Source of the DNA: Burkholderiaceae bacterium | GTDB taxonomy: Bacteria; Pseudomonadota; Gammaproteobacteria; Burkholderiales; Burkholderiaceae_C | Length of the DNA: 63,731 nt | Direction: 5' to 3' | Assembly (NCBI GenBank): GCA_019234815.1 | Contig: JAFALA010000070.1 | Location: forward strand, 1 to 63,731 | In this document: positions 9,518-17,231 of the stretch, piece by piece | Numbering within the stretch: the stretch's first letter is position 1 | Layout of the letters: each line of letters opens with the position of its first letter | Made by a program: the position numbers and the translations under genes | Notes under the pieces: model-generated | The model's input: only the letters and a program-made list of their open reading frames with translations | What the model was told of the DNA's origin: nothing | Databases searched by the model: none

Positions 9518-9647
9518 TTTCATCATCTCCTTGAGGATGGTGGTGGTGCGGTTGGGGGTCAAGACTTGCTCGGCGTGCCAGCCGGGGAGGGGTGGCGCTG
9601 GCGTCGGTGGCGAATCCTGGCGATTCCATAAATCTGCTCGGGCCGGA

Positions 9648-9841
9648 TGTGTTCTATGTGTCCCATGTTTCCCGAGATTTCCTATATATACCCCCGATGC
9701 TCGGCGGGGCGTGGAGGGGGTTGCCTGCCCCATCTCCCTCTCTGTATATTTTTTATGAAATAGATAGAACACAAGGGGGTGCTGACATAGGAGAAACTTG
9801 TGTTCTTCCTCGTCATTTGAAGAAGAACACAGTAGGACACT
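9648..9841. repeat. cluster of TGTGTTCT repeats, candidate replication origin
   Basis: The octamer TGTGTTCT occurs at 9648-9655 and 9799-9806 on the plus strand and at 9766-9773 and 9824-9831 as AGAACACA. The variant TGTGTCC is at 9657-9663, with a reverse copy around 9834-9840. Pairs can form alternative hairpins: 9766-9775 with 9797-9806, or 9799-9808 with 9822-9831. An A/T-rich segment (about 9742-9765) lies between them. The cluster sits just after the primase stop. P4-type satellites carry iterons bound by their own primase, so an origin is plausible; a transcription-end structure is the alternative. Confidence 0.45.
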
Positions 9842-12303
9842 TAGACCACAGCGGGCCGGATGAATCGTGACGCCGTGCCTGATCCTTGGCGAACAGTTTT
9901 GCGCTCCCAACCGAGCGTTCGCAGGATGTTCCCGACCCGAAGCTGTGCGCCCCGGTTTTGGTGCTGTGCGTGTAGTCCAAGGGGAAACTGCAATAAGTCC
10001 GCGGCGCTTACGTGCTGGCGCTCGGGGTGCGCGTCCAGCCAAGTGACGATAGGGTCGGTCCACGGGTCCGAGACCTTGTAGGCGGCATGCTCGGCGCGGG
10101 CCAGGCGTTCCACGTCTTGCCAAGCCACCCCCGATTGACGGTACATGGCCAGGCCTTCGGCCCATAGTTGATCGATGTCGCGCCTGATGGCCTCGGGGTC
10201 GGTGGGGCGCTCGACGGTGACGGGCGCGGCGCGGCGCTCCCCGGTGCTGTCGGCCAGGCTTTCCGGCTCGTTGGTGGTCACGAACAAACCACAGCGGCGC
10301 GGCATGCTGGTGGGCTTGCGGTCATAGGGGCGCCGCCACACGTCTACGGTGCAGGCCACGAATGCCTTGTAGGACTCTTGCGTTTTGCGCGACATGCCCG
10401 CGCCCTCGCCAATCTCGACCACGCATTTGCCCGGCAGCTTGTTGAGCACCTTTGTATCGTCCTCGTCCAGTGCCACTTCGAGGAACAGTTCATGCTCAGG
10501 TGCCATCGCCTTCAAAGCTGTGGACTTGCCGCGTCCTTGTGCGCCCACCAGCCATGGCACGATGTCGGCCTTGCACCCCGGCGACACTGCGCGACCTGCC
10601 AACATCGTCCAGGTGTAGCGGCCCAGCGCGCGGGTGTATGGCGTGTCGGCCGTGCCGAAATATCGGGCAAAGAACGTATCGACCCGCGGTACGCCGTCCC
10701 AGGTGCGAGACTCGACCCAATCCGTCAACTGGTCGGACTGGTTGGCAATGCCTTCGATCAGCAAAACCTCGCGCATGCGCTCGGCGCTGATTTCCTTGAA
10801 TCCGCCGAACTCAGTCAACAGCATGCGCAGCATCACCTCGTCCGCTTCGGCGATTGGGTGGATGTGGCTGCCAATTGGGCTGCATGCCCACCGAATCAAT
10901 AACTGCTGTAAAAAGCGGTCGTAGGTCACGTGGGCGCCGATCAATTTGAGCGCCTGCTGCAATGGGTACATGCTGGCGGGTTTCTTGCCTCCGGTACCTG
11001 CGAGCGCGCCAAGGGCCTTGTAGACCTCTTGGACGGTCGCGGGGCTGCTGGCGCTGTCCACGGTGGCGGGGATGCCTTGGGCGAAGCCTACGGCGGTCAG
11101 GTCGATGGCCTTGGGGCGACCCTTGGCGGGGTTGGGAATCTCCTGCGCTTCGCCCAGCACAAATACGTTCCGCCAATGCGTCTCGGTGGCCTCAAGTCCA
11201 TCCCAGAACCCACCATCTTCAAAAACGTCATCATCCAGCCGGTGAGGCGCGTTCATGCAATACGCAAGGGCGATGGCGCGCCCCAAGTCGTCGGGAAGGG
11301 TGCGCAGCGCCATCATGACGGGCAGCCATTCGGCATAGGGCACGTCTGAATTCATTTGCTTTACCACGGCCAGCAGGTCGTCCAGGATTTGCTGGCGCTC
11401 CTCCTCTGTCCGCGCTCGCCCGTCCGGGTGGAAAAAGAAGTCCCAGTGGGGCTTGAACTCCTTGTTGTTGATGTTGTTGCGCGCCGTTTTGTTGCGGACC
11501 GTGAATGGTACGCAGGCCAGTTCAACGGTGCGGGTATCGCCCTTGATGACGTCCAGCATGCGCATGCCCGCGTAGGGATCTGGGGCGCCGCAGGTGTTGG
11601 GGTCCGATTCAATGATCACGTGCCCTGGCGTGTAGATCGACGTATCGACCTTGAAGCCTTGAGCCGTGATTTGCTCGGCCAGGGCTTCGTCGGCCTCCAG
11701 CACCGTGGGCAGTTTCTTGACGTAGCCAAGGTGGCAGCGCATTTCGTCGGGTTCCTTGTCCGGGTTCCCCATCGAACCCGAAAGCGAGACAACGACATCA
11801 GCGTCACTCATCAAGTCAATGGGCGTGTTCTCCAGCATGCGGCACACCAGCTCGGCCAGTGTGGTCCGATCCACGCCAGGGTGTAGGCCCTTGAGCTTGT
11901 GCCCGTCTGCGTCTAGCCAGAAAACAATGCTTGGCGCGGGGTAGAAATACTTCCCGGATCGACGCACAAGGCCGGGTCGGTACATGGGCTGCCCGCGCAG
12001 CGGGTGCGTCTCGGGCCACACGCCGGTATCACGCTTTGCAGCTTCTTCCTCGCTGTAGGGCTGCCCTTGGATAAAGCATCGCCGAAAGTCCGCGCGGACA
12101 TAGGCAAAGGCGGCCTGCAAGTCCTCGGCACAGGAGACGGGCCAAAATTTGAGCTTGCCGTAGATGCCATATCGCTTGGTTGAGTCAGCCCAATTCTTGG
12201 CAAAGTTGCCGCCGTCCACGGATTCATAAATCCATACGCCGTTGGCGGTGTGCTCGGGGACTTGCGGGGCGTTGACTAATTCGTTAGCATGTGAGCTAGG
12301 CAT
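9841..12303 (-). CDS. VapE/VirE-type primase-helicase of a P4-like element
   Basis: 820 aa from ATG 12303, chosen for the CAGGAGAT ribosome site 7 bases before it (the frame stays open upstream). The N-terminal half (about 1-290) resembles a primase/polymerase region (SIVFWLDADGHKLKGL; VSLSGSMGNPDKEPDEMRC). A PriCT-2-like segment is near 310-380 (YAEWLPVMMALRTLP). The C-terminal half is a virulence-associated E-type helicase domain with Walker A GAQGRGKSTALK, Walker B-like CVVEIGEG and the TTNEP sensor. Such proteins replicate phage satellites and integrative elements. It follows the AlpA-like gene with a hairpin between them, and TGTGTTCT repeats directly follow its stop. Confidence 0.85.
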   Translation of the reverse strand: MPSSHANELVNAPQVPEHTANGVWIYESVDGGNFAKNWADSTKRYGIYGKLKFWPVSCAEDLQAAFAYVRADFRRCFIQGQPYSEEEAAKRDTGVWPETHPLRGQPMYRPGLVRRSGKYFYPAPSIVFWLDADGHKLKGLHPGVDRTTLAELVCRMLENTPIDLMSDADVVVSLSGSMGNPDKEPDEMRCHLGYVKKLPTVLEADEALAEQITAQGFKVDTSIYTPGHVIIESDPNTCGAPDPYAGMRMLDVIKGDTRTVELACVPFTVRNKTARNNINNKEFKPHWDFFFHPDGRARTEEERQQILDDLLAVVKQMNSDVPYAEWLPVMMALRTLPDDLGRAIALAYCMNAPHRLDDDVFEDGGFWDGLEATETHWRNVFVLGEAQEIPNPAKGRPKAIDLTAVGFAQGIPATVDSASSPATVQEVYKALGALAGTGGKKPASMYPLQQALKLIGAHVTYDRFLQQLLIRWACSPIGSHIHPIAEADEVMLRMLLTEFGGFKEISAERMREVLLIEGIANQSDQLTDWVESRTWDGVPRVDTFFARYFGTADTPYTRALGRYTWTMLAGRAVSPGCKADIVPWLVGAQGRGKSTALKAMAPEHELFLEVALDEDDTKVLNKLPGKCVVEIGEGAGMSRKTQESYKAFVACTVDVWRRPYDRKPTSMPRRCGLFVTTNEPESLADSTGERRAAPVTVERPTDPEAIRRDIDQLWAEGLAMYRQSGVAWQDVERLARAEHAAYKVSDPWTDPIVTWLDAHPERQHVSAADLLQFPLGLHAQHQNRGAQLRVGNILRTLGWERKTVRQGSGTASRFIRPAVV

Positions 12304-12318
12304 TTTGAATCTCCTGAG

Positions 12319-12352
12319 AAGCCCGGTTTGCGTGTGGTGTGCGGCCGGGCTT
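12319..12352. terminator. hairpin before the primase gene
   Basis: AAGCCCGG (12319-12326) pairs with CCGGGCTT (12345-12352) around an 18-base loop, followed on the plus strand by TTTT. It lies between the AlpA-like gene and the primase ribosome site. On the minus strand it could reduce read-through or fold over the leader; it has no good U-tract there. Confidence 0.4.
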
Positions 12353-12416
12353 TTCCATTGGTGGCATGCAGCGGCTTCACTGGTGGATTGGCCAGTGCCG
12401 TGCAAGGGGAGGGGAG

Positions 12417-12650
12417 TTAGATGGACTGGCGGCCGGCGTGCAGTTTCTGCACCAGAGCCTTAATTTCTGCTTCAGGCTTCTCGGCTATGCGGGCGCGGAT
12501 GATGGCGCGCAGCTCGTCGGCGGGGACAAGGCGGGCGCGCTCGCCCATGCGTACCGGCCGGACCATTAGGCCATCGGCAATGTCCTGATAGAACCGGGAC
12601 CGGCACATCCCATATTCCTTGACCGCTTGATTGATCTTCAACATCATCAT
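12417..12650 (-). CDS. AlpA-family regulator / excisionase-like protein
   Basis: 77 aa. The N-terminal half, MLKINQAVKEYGMCRSRFYQ followed by DIADGLMVRPVRMGERARLV, is the winged-helix arrangement of AlpA-type regulators (MerR-like fold), which choose the excisionase or regulator role in CP4-57/P4-type elements. The charged C-terminal tail (EAEIKALVQKLHAGRQ) is helical. Three ATGs in a row occur at the start (12650, 12647, 12644) behind GGAGAAGC; the middle one has the best spacing. It sits between the unknown gene and the primase gene on the same strand. It probably controls integrase or replication genes and may bind repeats near the integrase (inference). Confidence 0.8.
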   Translation of the reverse strand: MMMLKINQAVKEYGMCRSRFYQDIADGLMVRPVRMGERARLVPADELRAIIRARIAEKPEAEIKALVQKLHAGRQSI

Positions 12651-12739
12651 GCTTCTCCATTTGTCGGGGCCTGTCCCCGTGTTCGCGCAGCGATGATGGA
12701 GTTTTTTGCCGTTCGTTTGAAGGTCGATAAATATCTGAT

Positions 12740-13219
12740 TTATTTACCTTGACCTGCAAGGCTTCTATAGCGGGCATTTCTCTCGTCCAAGTCATCAAGG
12801 TAAGCCTTGATGCGGGCATTCTGTACTGCGATGCGCTTCTCTTCGCCAGCGATGTAGTTCATGGCGGCACGGACCAATTTTCTAAGCCTTTGGGTGTGTT
12901 TCTTGAGGGATTCTTCGCCTACGTGGCGCTCCTCGCACACGGTGGCCATTGCAGCTTCGCGCGACATGCCCTTGTCACGCAGGGTCTCAACCCGCCAAAC
13001 CGCCTCAAACCATTTTTCACCTTGGGTGCCGGTCATTCTTGGGCGGCCACGGCGGGACGTTGTTTTTGCAACGGTGTTTCTGAGCGCATCGGCCGCAAAT
13101 TCCATGTCCTCGGGCGAGAGGTGGGAGCCTGCTTCAAGTTGGCGAGCGATGCGCATTAGCCTGCTCATTTCGTCGGACAAGCCAGCTTCCAATATCTTGT
13201 CGCGAAGAGGGCTGCTCAA
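12740..13219 (-). CDS. hypothetical protein of the integrative element, probable TTG start
   Basis: 159 aa, family not recognised. TTG 13219 is preferred because GGGAG lies 6 bases before it and the codon overlaps the integrase TGA (TTGA), giving coupled translation. The in-frame GTG at 13249 has no ribosome site. The protein is highly charged and predicted helical. A basic stretch SRRGRPRMTGTQGEKWFEAV resembles a DNA-binding loop, followed by an HTH-like SREAAMATVCEERHVGEESL and a C-terminal coiled region (AVQNARIKAYLDDLDERNAR). A DNA-binding or regulatory role is likely but unproven. Confidence 0.6.
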   Translation of the reverse strand: MSSPLRDKILEAGLSDEMSRLMRIARQLEAGSHLSPEDMEFAADALRNTVAKTTSRRGRPRMTGTQGEKWFEAVWRVETLRDKGMSREAAMATVCEERHVGEESLKKHTQRLRKLVRAAMNYIAGEEKRIAVQNARIKAYLDDLDERNARYRSLAGQGK

Positions 13220-14673
13220 GTTGCACTCCCGCAATGTTGCTCCAGCCACGCGCCCAGCTTGTCGAAAGCCTCGCGCTGCTCGGCGATGCGCCGGTCCTTG
13301 ATGTAGACCCGGCGCACCTTCGACTCAAGGGTGTGATTGAGGGCCTCGTCCACCACATCCCCGCTCACGCCCAAGCTGGCCATGATCGTTGCGCCCGACC
13401 GTCTCAGATCATGTGCGGTCCATTTGCCATCGGGGAGCATCAAGGACTCGGTGCGCAGGCTGCGGCCGGACATGCGGCGGTCGGCGGGGCGTTGACGGTC
13501 GGCCAATTGCTTGCCAAAGCTCTTGACGCACACGGGGCGCGCCGCATCGCGAGCGGGGAATAGCCAGGGCGCCGGGTCTAGGCTTGGCAATGCCTCGCGC
13601 ATCGTGCGCAGCGCCAGGATGTGCTTGACGGCGAAGCCGCTCAGGTGGATGGTGTGCTCGCGTTGGTTCTTCGTGTCGGGCAGGTGCCAGGTGCGCGCCT
13701 CCAGGTCCACGATGCCCACCTTGACGCCATCCACGTCCCCAATCCGCTGTAACTCGGCGATGCACTCCGCGGTGCGCTTGGGGTCCTTCGGCAGCAGATC
13801 GGCCCAGACCCCGCCCATCAGCTCGCCGACCCGCATGCATGTGGCGAGGGCCAGCCATATCGCCGCAACGCTGCGCCCGTTCATCTTGGCGCCGGGGATG
13901 GCTTTGGCAAGCTGGCGCAGTTCGGCCTCGCTCAATACCCGCTCGCGCTCGACCGTCACGCCCACGATGCGGGCCTTGCGGATCGACGCCAGGGGATCAA
14001 CGAGGATCAGGTCACGGTCGGCGGCAAAGGTGAACATCTGGCGCAGGTCGGACAGGATCACGGCGGCTGTGCGAGTCTGCCCTTTGGCCTTCTGCGCGTC
14101 CACCAGCGCCAGCACATCGGCTTTTGTGACCTCAGCCACGGGGCGATCAGCGAGCGCAGGAAACACGTGTCGCTCGAACTGTTCGGCCACGTACTTCCCG
14201 CCGTCCTTGCGGCCGCCACGCTTGCCATCGGCCCGCAGTGTGGGCTGTAGCTCCGTCGCGCGCCAGCGCTCGAATAGTTGCCGGATGGTCAGGCGGCGCG
14301 CCGCTGCATCCTCGGCCTCTTGCTTGGCGCGTTCGACGGCGGCGCGCTGTGCCTCCTCCTCGGCGCGCTGGCGCTCCAGGTGCTCCTTGAGGTCTTTGAT
14401 GCCGTTGCGGTACATACCGGCCAGCACTCGGGCGCGGTCGCGGGCTTGCTGCACGGTGAATGAGGCGATGCCGTCCCCACGGGGATCAAAGGTGCCGATG
14501 GGAAGCCGGACACGCTCGCCGGCCGAATCCGTGTAGCGGTAATAGAAGGCGCGATGCCCTGCCGCTGTGATGCGCCCCACAAACCGGCCCTCGCCGCGCG
14601 CCCCGTCCTCGATGATCCATGTGCCCGCCTTGCTGGGCTTGGCCTGCATGGCTTTGTCCGTGATTACGCTCAT
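13216..14673 (-). CDS. tyrosine-type integrase
   Basis: 485 aa from ATG 14673 (MSVITDKAMQ), the family-like start; an in-frame upstream ATG exists at 14703. An N-terminal arm-binding DUF4102-type domain (about 1-110, GRITAAGHRAFYYRYTDSAG) leads into a long charged helix rich in Glu/Arg (about 95-145), a core-binding domain (TIRQLFERWRATELQP) and the catalytic domain. Catalytic residues seen are Arg in CMRVGEL, a probable Lys in DTKNQREHTIHL, HDLRR (HxxR), LNH and the Tyr in RRVYIKD. It faces away from the tRNA-Pro fragment about 190 bases upstream, the normal arrangement for tRNA-targeting elements. Confidence 0.95.
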   Translation of the reverse strand: MSVITDKAMQAKPSKAGTWIIEDGARGEGRFVGRITAAGHRAFYYRYTDSAGERVRLPIGTFDPRGDGIASFTVQQARDRARVLAGMYRNGIKDLKEHLERQRAEEEAQRAAVERAKQEAEDAAARRLTIRQLFERWRATELQPTLRADGKRGGRKDGGKYVAEQFERHVFPALADRPVAEVTKADVLALVDAQKAKGQTRTAAVILSDLRQMFTFAADRDLILVDPLASIRKARIVGVTVERERVLSEAELRQLAKAIPGAKMNGRSVAAIWLALATCMRVGELMGGVWADLLPKDPKRTAECIAELQRIGDVDGVKVGIVDLEARTWHLPDTKNQREHTIHLSGFAVKHILALRTMREALPSLDPAPWLFPARDAARPVCVKSFGKQLADRQRPADRRMSGRSLRTESLMLPDGKWTAHDLRRSGATIMASLGVSGDVVDEALNHTLESKVRRVYIKDRRIAEQREAFDKLGAWLEQHCGSAT

Positions 14674-14694
14674 CGCCGCCCAACTCCTCAGAGA

Positions 14695-14735
14695 AACGGG
14701 CATCGGGGAAAGCTGGTGCCCGTTCGGTGCCCGTT
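14695..14735. repeat. TGCCCGTT repeats upstream of the integrase
   Basis: TGCCCGTT occurs directly at 14717-14724 and 14728-14735 (11-base spacing, about one helical turn) and inverted (AACGGGCA) at 14695-14702, just before the integrase start. This is a candidate for integrase arm-type sites or for a regulator operator (AlpA-like). Confidence 0.5.
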
Positions 14736-14864
14736 TGTTGCTGGCTTAAAGTGTATCTCGGTGGACAAGTGTGGACGATGAATTTACTTAACTTGTTGAT
14801 TTAAAAGTATAAAATTACTGCCTTGTAAACGGCGGTGGACGTCAGAAAACACCATCTCTATTGA

Positions 14865-14909
14865 ATGGGGTGCAAGGGGTAGCGAGTTCGAATCCCGCCA
14901 CCCCGACCA
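14865..14909 (+). tRNA. 3' half of tRNA-Pro(GGG), attachment-site copy
   Basis: Partial gene, not functional as it stands. It begins at the anticodon loop ATGGGGT (14865-14871, anticodon GGG), then the 3' anticodon stem GCAAG, variable loop, T arm GCGAG-TTCGAAT-CCCGC (14882-14898, with one A-C mismatch), acceptor strand CACCCCG and ACCA. The 5' half of a tRNA-Pro is absent; integrase-proximal element DNA replaces it. Tyrosine integrases often cross over at the anticodon loop, so this is read as the attR-like end. The companion end is not in the window. Confidence 0.8.
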
Positions 14910-14929
14910 AAAATAATAAGAAAGATCAA

Positions 14930-14962
14930 GGACTTAGGTGCTTCGGCCCTAAGTCCTTTTTT
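14930..14962 (+). terminator. intrinsic terminator of the tRNA-Pro locus
   Basis: GGACTTAGG (14930-14938) pairs perfectly with CCTAAGTCC (14948-14956), followed by six T. It lies 20 bases after the tRNA CCA end and is probably the native terminator, which supports the idea that the 3' side of the tRNA locus is original chromosome. Confidence 0.85.
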
Positions 14963-15172
14963 CATTGCGGCTCGCAATTGTTCATTCATGGGTACGCCCA
15001 TGGGTACACCAAAGAAGACAGAATTCTTTCGGTCATATCTAGTCAGTCGGCAATGAGCGCCTTTCTGCGCAAGATGGGGCGGATGCTCCTCAAAGCGATA
15101 GCTGGAAATTCAAATTTCAGTCCGCAGTGCTGCGTTTCGGGTCAAAGGTTGAATGTATGCGCCTTGAATGCT
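14963..15172. repeat. tandem CATGGGTAC repeat in gene-free DNA
   Basis: CATGGGTACGCC (14987-14998) is followed directly by CATGGGTACACC (14999-15010). Short tandem blocks of this kind occur upstream of integrase genes, so this may be what is left of a second integration at the same tRNA (inference). No gene is seen in the rest of the stretch. Confidence 0.4.
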
Positions 15173-15388
15173 TCACGATCGCGTCCAGCCGTCCTCGTTG
15201 GGCATTCCAGCCAGCAAACCCAGTCGCATAGTCAGTGTGTAGTTCTCGCCGTCCTCGATTTGTGCAGCACGACAATCGCGGAAGATCTTCTCGATCGGAT
15301 ACTCACGTGATGTGCCGCTGCCGCCGCAGAGTTGCAGAGCCTTTGCCGCGATCCTCATGGCCTCCTCGGTCACCGTCACCTTGGACAT
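15173..15388 (-). pseudogene. acyl-CoA dehydrogenase, C-terminal remnant
   Basis: 71 codons match only the end of an acyl-CoA dehydrogenase: AMRIAAKALQLCGGSGTSRE followed by YPIEKIFRDCRAAQIEDGEN and YTLTMRLGLLA. The family is about 380 residues long, so the FAD- and acyl-binding N-terminal and middle domains are missing. The ATG at 15388 looks accidental. It is left over from a deletion or insertion near the tRNA-Pro site. Confidence 0.8.
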
Positions 15389-15465
15389 AGCTCAAGTTCC
15401 AATCAAGACGGAAGCCTGACCGTTTCGAGACGACTTCCGAGATGCCTTGTTTGAAACTGCGGTTC

Positions 15466-15693
15466 ATGGCACTGAACCCGCACCGCCTTTATCCCGCACT
15501 CGTCAAGCGGTCCGAACTTGAAATCGCAAAGGCCGATGCCACCACGCTTGGCCGCATCCGCCTGGCTGCTTCGGCGGGCGAATTGAGTGAAGCAGACCTG
15601 CGCGTCCTGAACGCATGGCTTGCGCCGTATGAACCTGCTCGCGTGCTACGTCACGAGAGCTCAGCAATAAAGGAATCACGCCATCATGATTAA
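15466..15693 (+). CDS. small hypothetical ORF before the MCP gene
   Basis: 75 aa from ATG 15466 (an ATG also at 15442). Composition is protein-like (ELEIAKADATTLGRIRLAAS, then LSEADLRVLNAWLAPYEP) and its end overlaps the MCP start by 8 bases, but no family is recognised. It could be a real leader gene, the tail of a broken gene or chance. Confidence 0.3.
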   Translation: MALNPHRLYPALVKRSELEIAKADATTLGRIRLAASAGELSEADLRVLNAWLAPYEPARVLRHESSAIKESRHHD

Positions 15694-17230
15694 TTTTTCG
15701 ATTGGTAAAAAACTTGGTGCGGGCTTCGGCGCCGTGGTACTGGGCTTGGCACTGGTGGCGAGCTTCGGCGCGCTGAGGCTGCAGCAGGTGAGCGATGAAG
15801 CCCGGACCGTGCGGACCGAGCCGCTGCAAACGGAACGTCTGCTTGCCGATCTGGACAAGTCGATTCTTGCCAGTACCAACCAGATCGTCGTGAAGGCGAG
15901 ATCCACTGACACGGGTGTGGTTCAGCAATTGCAGGAGGAGGTCGCGGCAACAAAAAAGAATGTCGCGAATCTTCATGCCATGATTGCGCCTTTGCTGCAC
16001 GACGCTGAGTCACAGAAATTGTTCGCCGCCATGACGGCCTTGGAACAGGCCTATCTGGAGGCCGGCGGCGGCGTCGCGACCGCCAAGGCTGCAGGCCAGC
16101 CGGATGTGGCGCAGCAGGCGCTTGTCGCCAACTTGGTGCCTGCCTCCGCCAGCTACCAACAAGGTGTTCAGAAGCTGCTCGATCATCAACGCAAGATCAG
16201 CGACGGCATGCTCACCGCCATCAACGCAACGGTGTCCAGAAGCTGCTGGATGCTGTTAGCACTGGCGTTGTGCGTGTGGGCCGTGACCAGCCGGATCGCG
16301 TGGTTGTTGAGCCGTGACCTTACCCGGCCCATCATCTCTGCGGCGGGCATCGCCAGGCGCGTCGCGGACGGCGATCTGACGGAACGTATCAGCGCCAAGT
16401 TCAATAACGACGAATCCGGACAATTGCTCGTTGCCCTGCGCGACATGAACAAGGGGCTTGCTCGCGTGGTGTCTGAAGTGCGTTCCGGCACCGACATGAT
16501 GAGCATGGTGTCAAGCGAAATTGCGGCTGGCACCAACGACCTTTCGGCCCGCACTGAAAATCAGGCCAGCGCGCTGCAGCAAACGGCCGCGTCCATGGAG
16601 GAGCTGACCGCGACGGTCAAACAGAATGCCGACAATGCGCTGCAGGCCAGCCAGTTGGCCGCGTCAGCGTCCGAAGTGGCGACGTTGGGCGGGCAGGTGG
16701 TCTCGAAAGTGGTTGAAACAATGGGCGCCATCGACCACGCTTCGCGCCGTGTCACCGACATCATCAGCGTGATCGAAGGCATTGCGTTCCAGACCAATAT
16801 TTTGGCGCTCAATGCAGCCGTGGAGGCCGCGCGGGCCGGAGAACAGGGGCGCGGCTTTGCCGTTGTGGCGACCGAAGTTCGAACCCTGGCGCAACGCTCG
16901 GCGGGTGCCGCCAAAGAGATCAAGACACTGATCGGCGATTCGACCGAAAAGGTCAACCTCGGCAATGAGCTGGTCAGCGAAGCGGGCCGCACGATGAGCG
17001 AGGTGGTTGTCAGCATCAAACGCGTCACCGACATCATGAGCGAAATTGCCGCAGCAAGCCATGAGCAGACGCTGGGCATCGAACAGGTCAACCTGGCTGT
17101 CATGCAATTGGATAAGGTGACCCAGCAGAACGCCGCCATGGTGGAGCAGGCGTCCGCCTCGGCGAGCACCTTGCATGCCCAAGCCAGCATGCTGGCTCAG
17201 ACCATGAGCGTCTTCAAGCTGGCGGCTTGA
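15686..17230 (+). CDS. methyl-accepting chemotaxis protein
   Basis: 514 aa transducer. TM1 (about 10-30), periplasmic four-helix-bundle type sensor (about 31-188), TM2 (about 190-212), HAMP (about 213-265), then the long signalling coiled coil. The kinase-control tip is intact: EGIAFQTNILALNAAVEAAR, AGEQGRGFAVVATEVRTLAQ and RSAGAAKEIKTLI. Gln/Glu-rich methylation helices are present. No C-terminal CheR-docking pentapeptide is visible (ends VFKLAA). The ligand is not predictable. One base separates its stop from the next start, so it is co-transcribed with the GGDEF-EAL gene. Confidence 0.95.
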   Translation: MINFSIGKKLGAGFGAVVLGLALVASFGALRLQQVSDEARTVRTEPLQTERLLADLDKSILASTNQIVVKARSTDTGVVQQLQEEVAATKKNVANLHAMIAPLLHDAESQKLFAAMTALEQAYLEAGGGVATAKAAGQPDVAQQALVANLVPASASYQQGVQKLLDHQRKISDGMLTAINATVSRSCWMLLALALCVWAVTSRIAWLLSRDLTRPIISAAGIARRVADGDLTERISAKFNNDESGQLLVALRDMNKGLARVVSEVRSGTDMMSMVSSEIAAGTNDLSARTENQASALQQTAASMEELTATVKQNADNALQASQLAASASEVATLGGQVVSKVVETMGAIDHASRRVTDIISVIEGIAFQTNILALNAAVEAARAGEQGRGFAVVATEVRTLAQRSAGAAKEIKTLIGDSTEKVNLGNELVSEAGRTMSEVVVSIKRVTDIMSEIAAASHEQTLGIEQVNLAVMQLDKVTQQNAAMVEQASASASTLHAQASMLAQTMSVFKLAA

Positions 17231-17231
17231 T

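Noticed and set aside
9518..10165. N-terminal extension of the 9050-9517 gene
   Set aside because: It runs antiparallel-free through the primase 3' end in another frame and over the repeat cluster; a clear ribosome site supports ATG 9517.
14820..14909. complete tRNA-Pro gene
   Set aside because: The D arm, 5' acceptor strand and 5' anticodon stem are absent; only the half from the anticodon loop onward is present.
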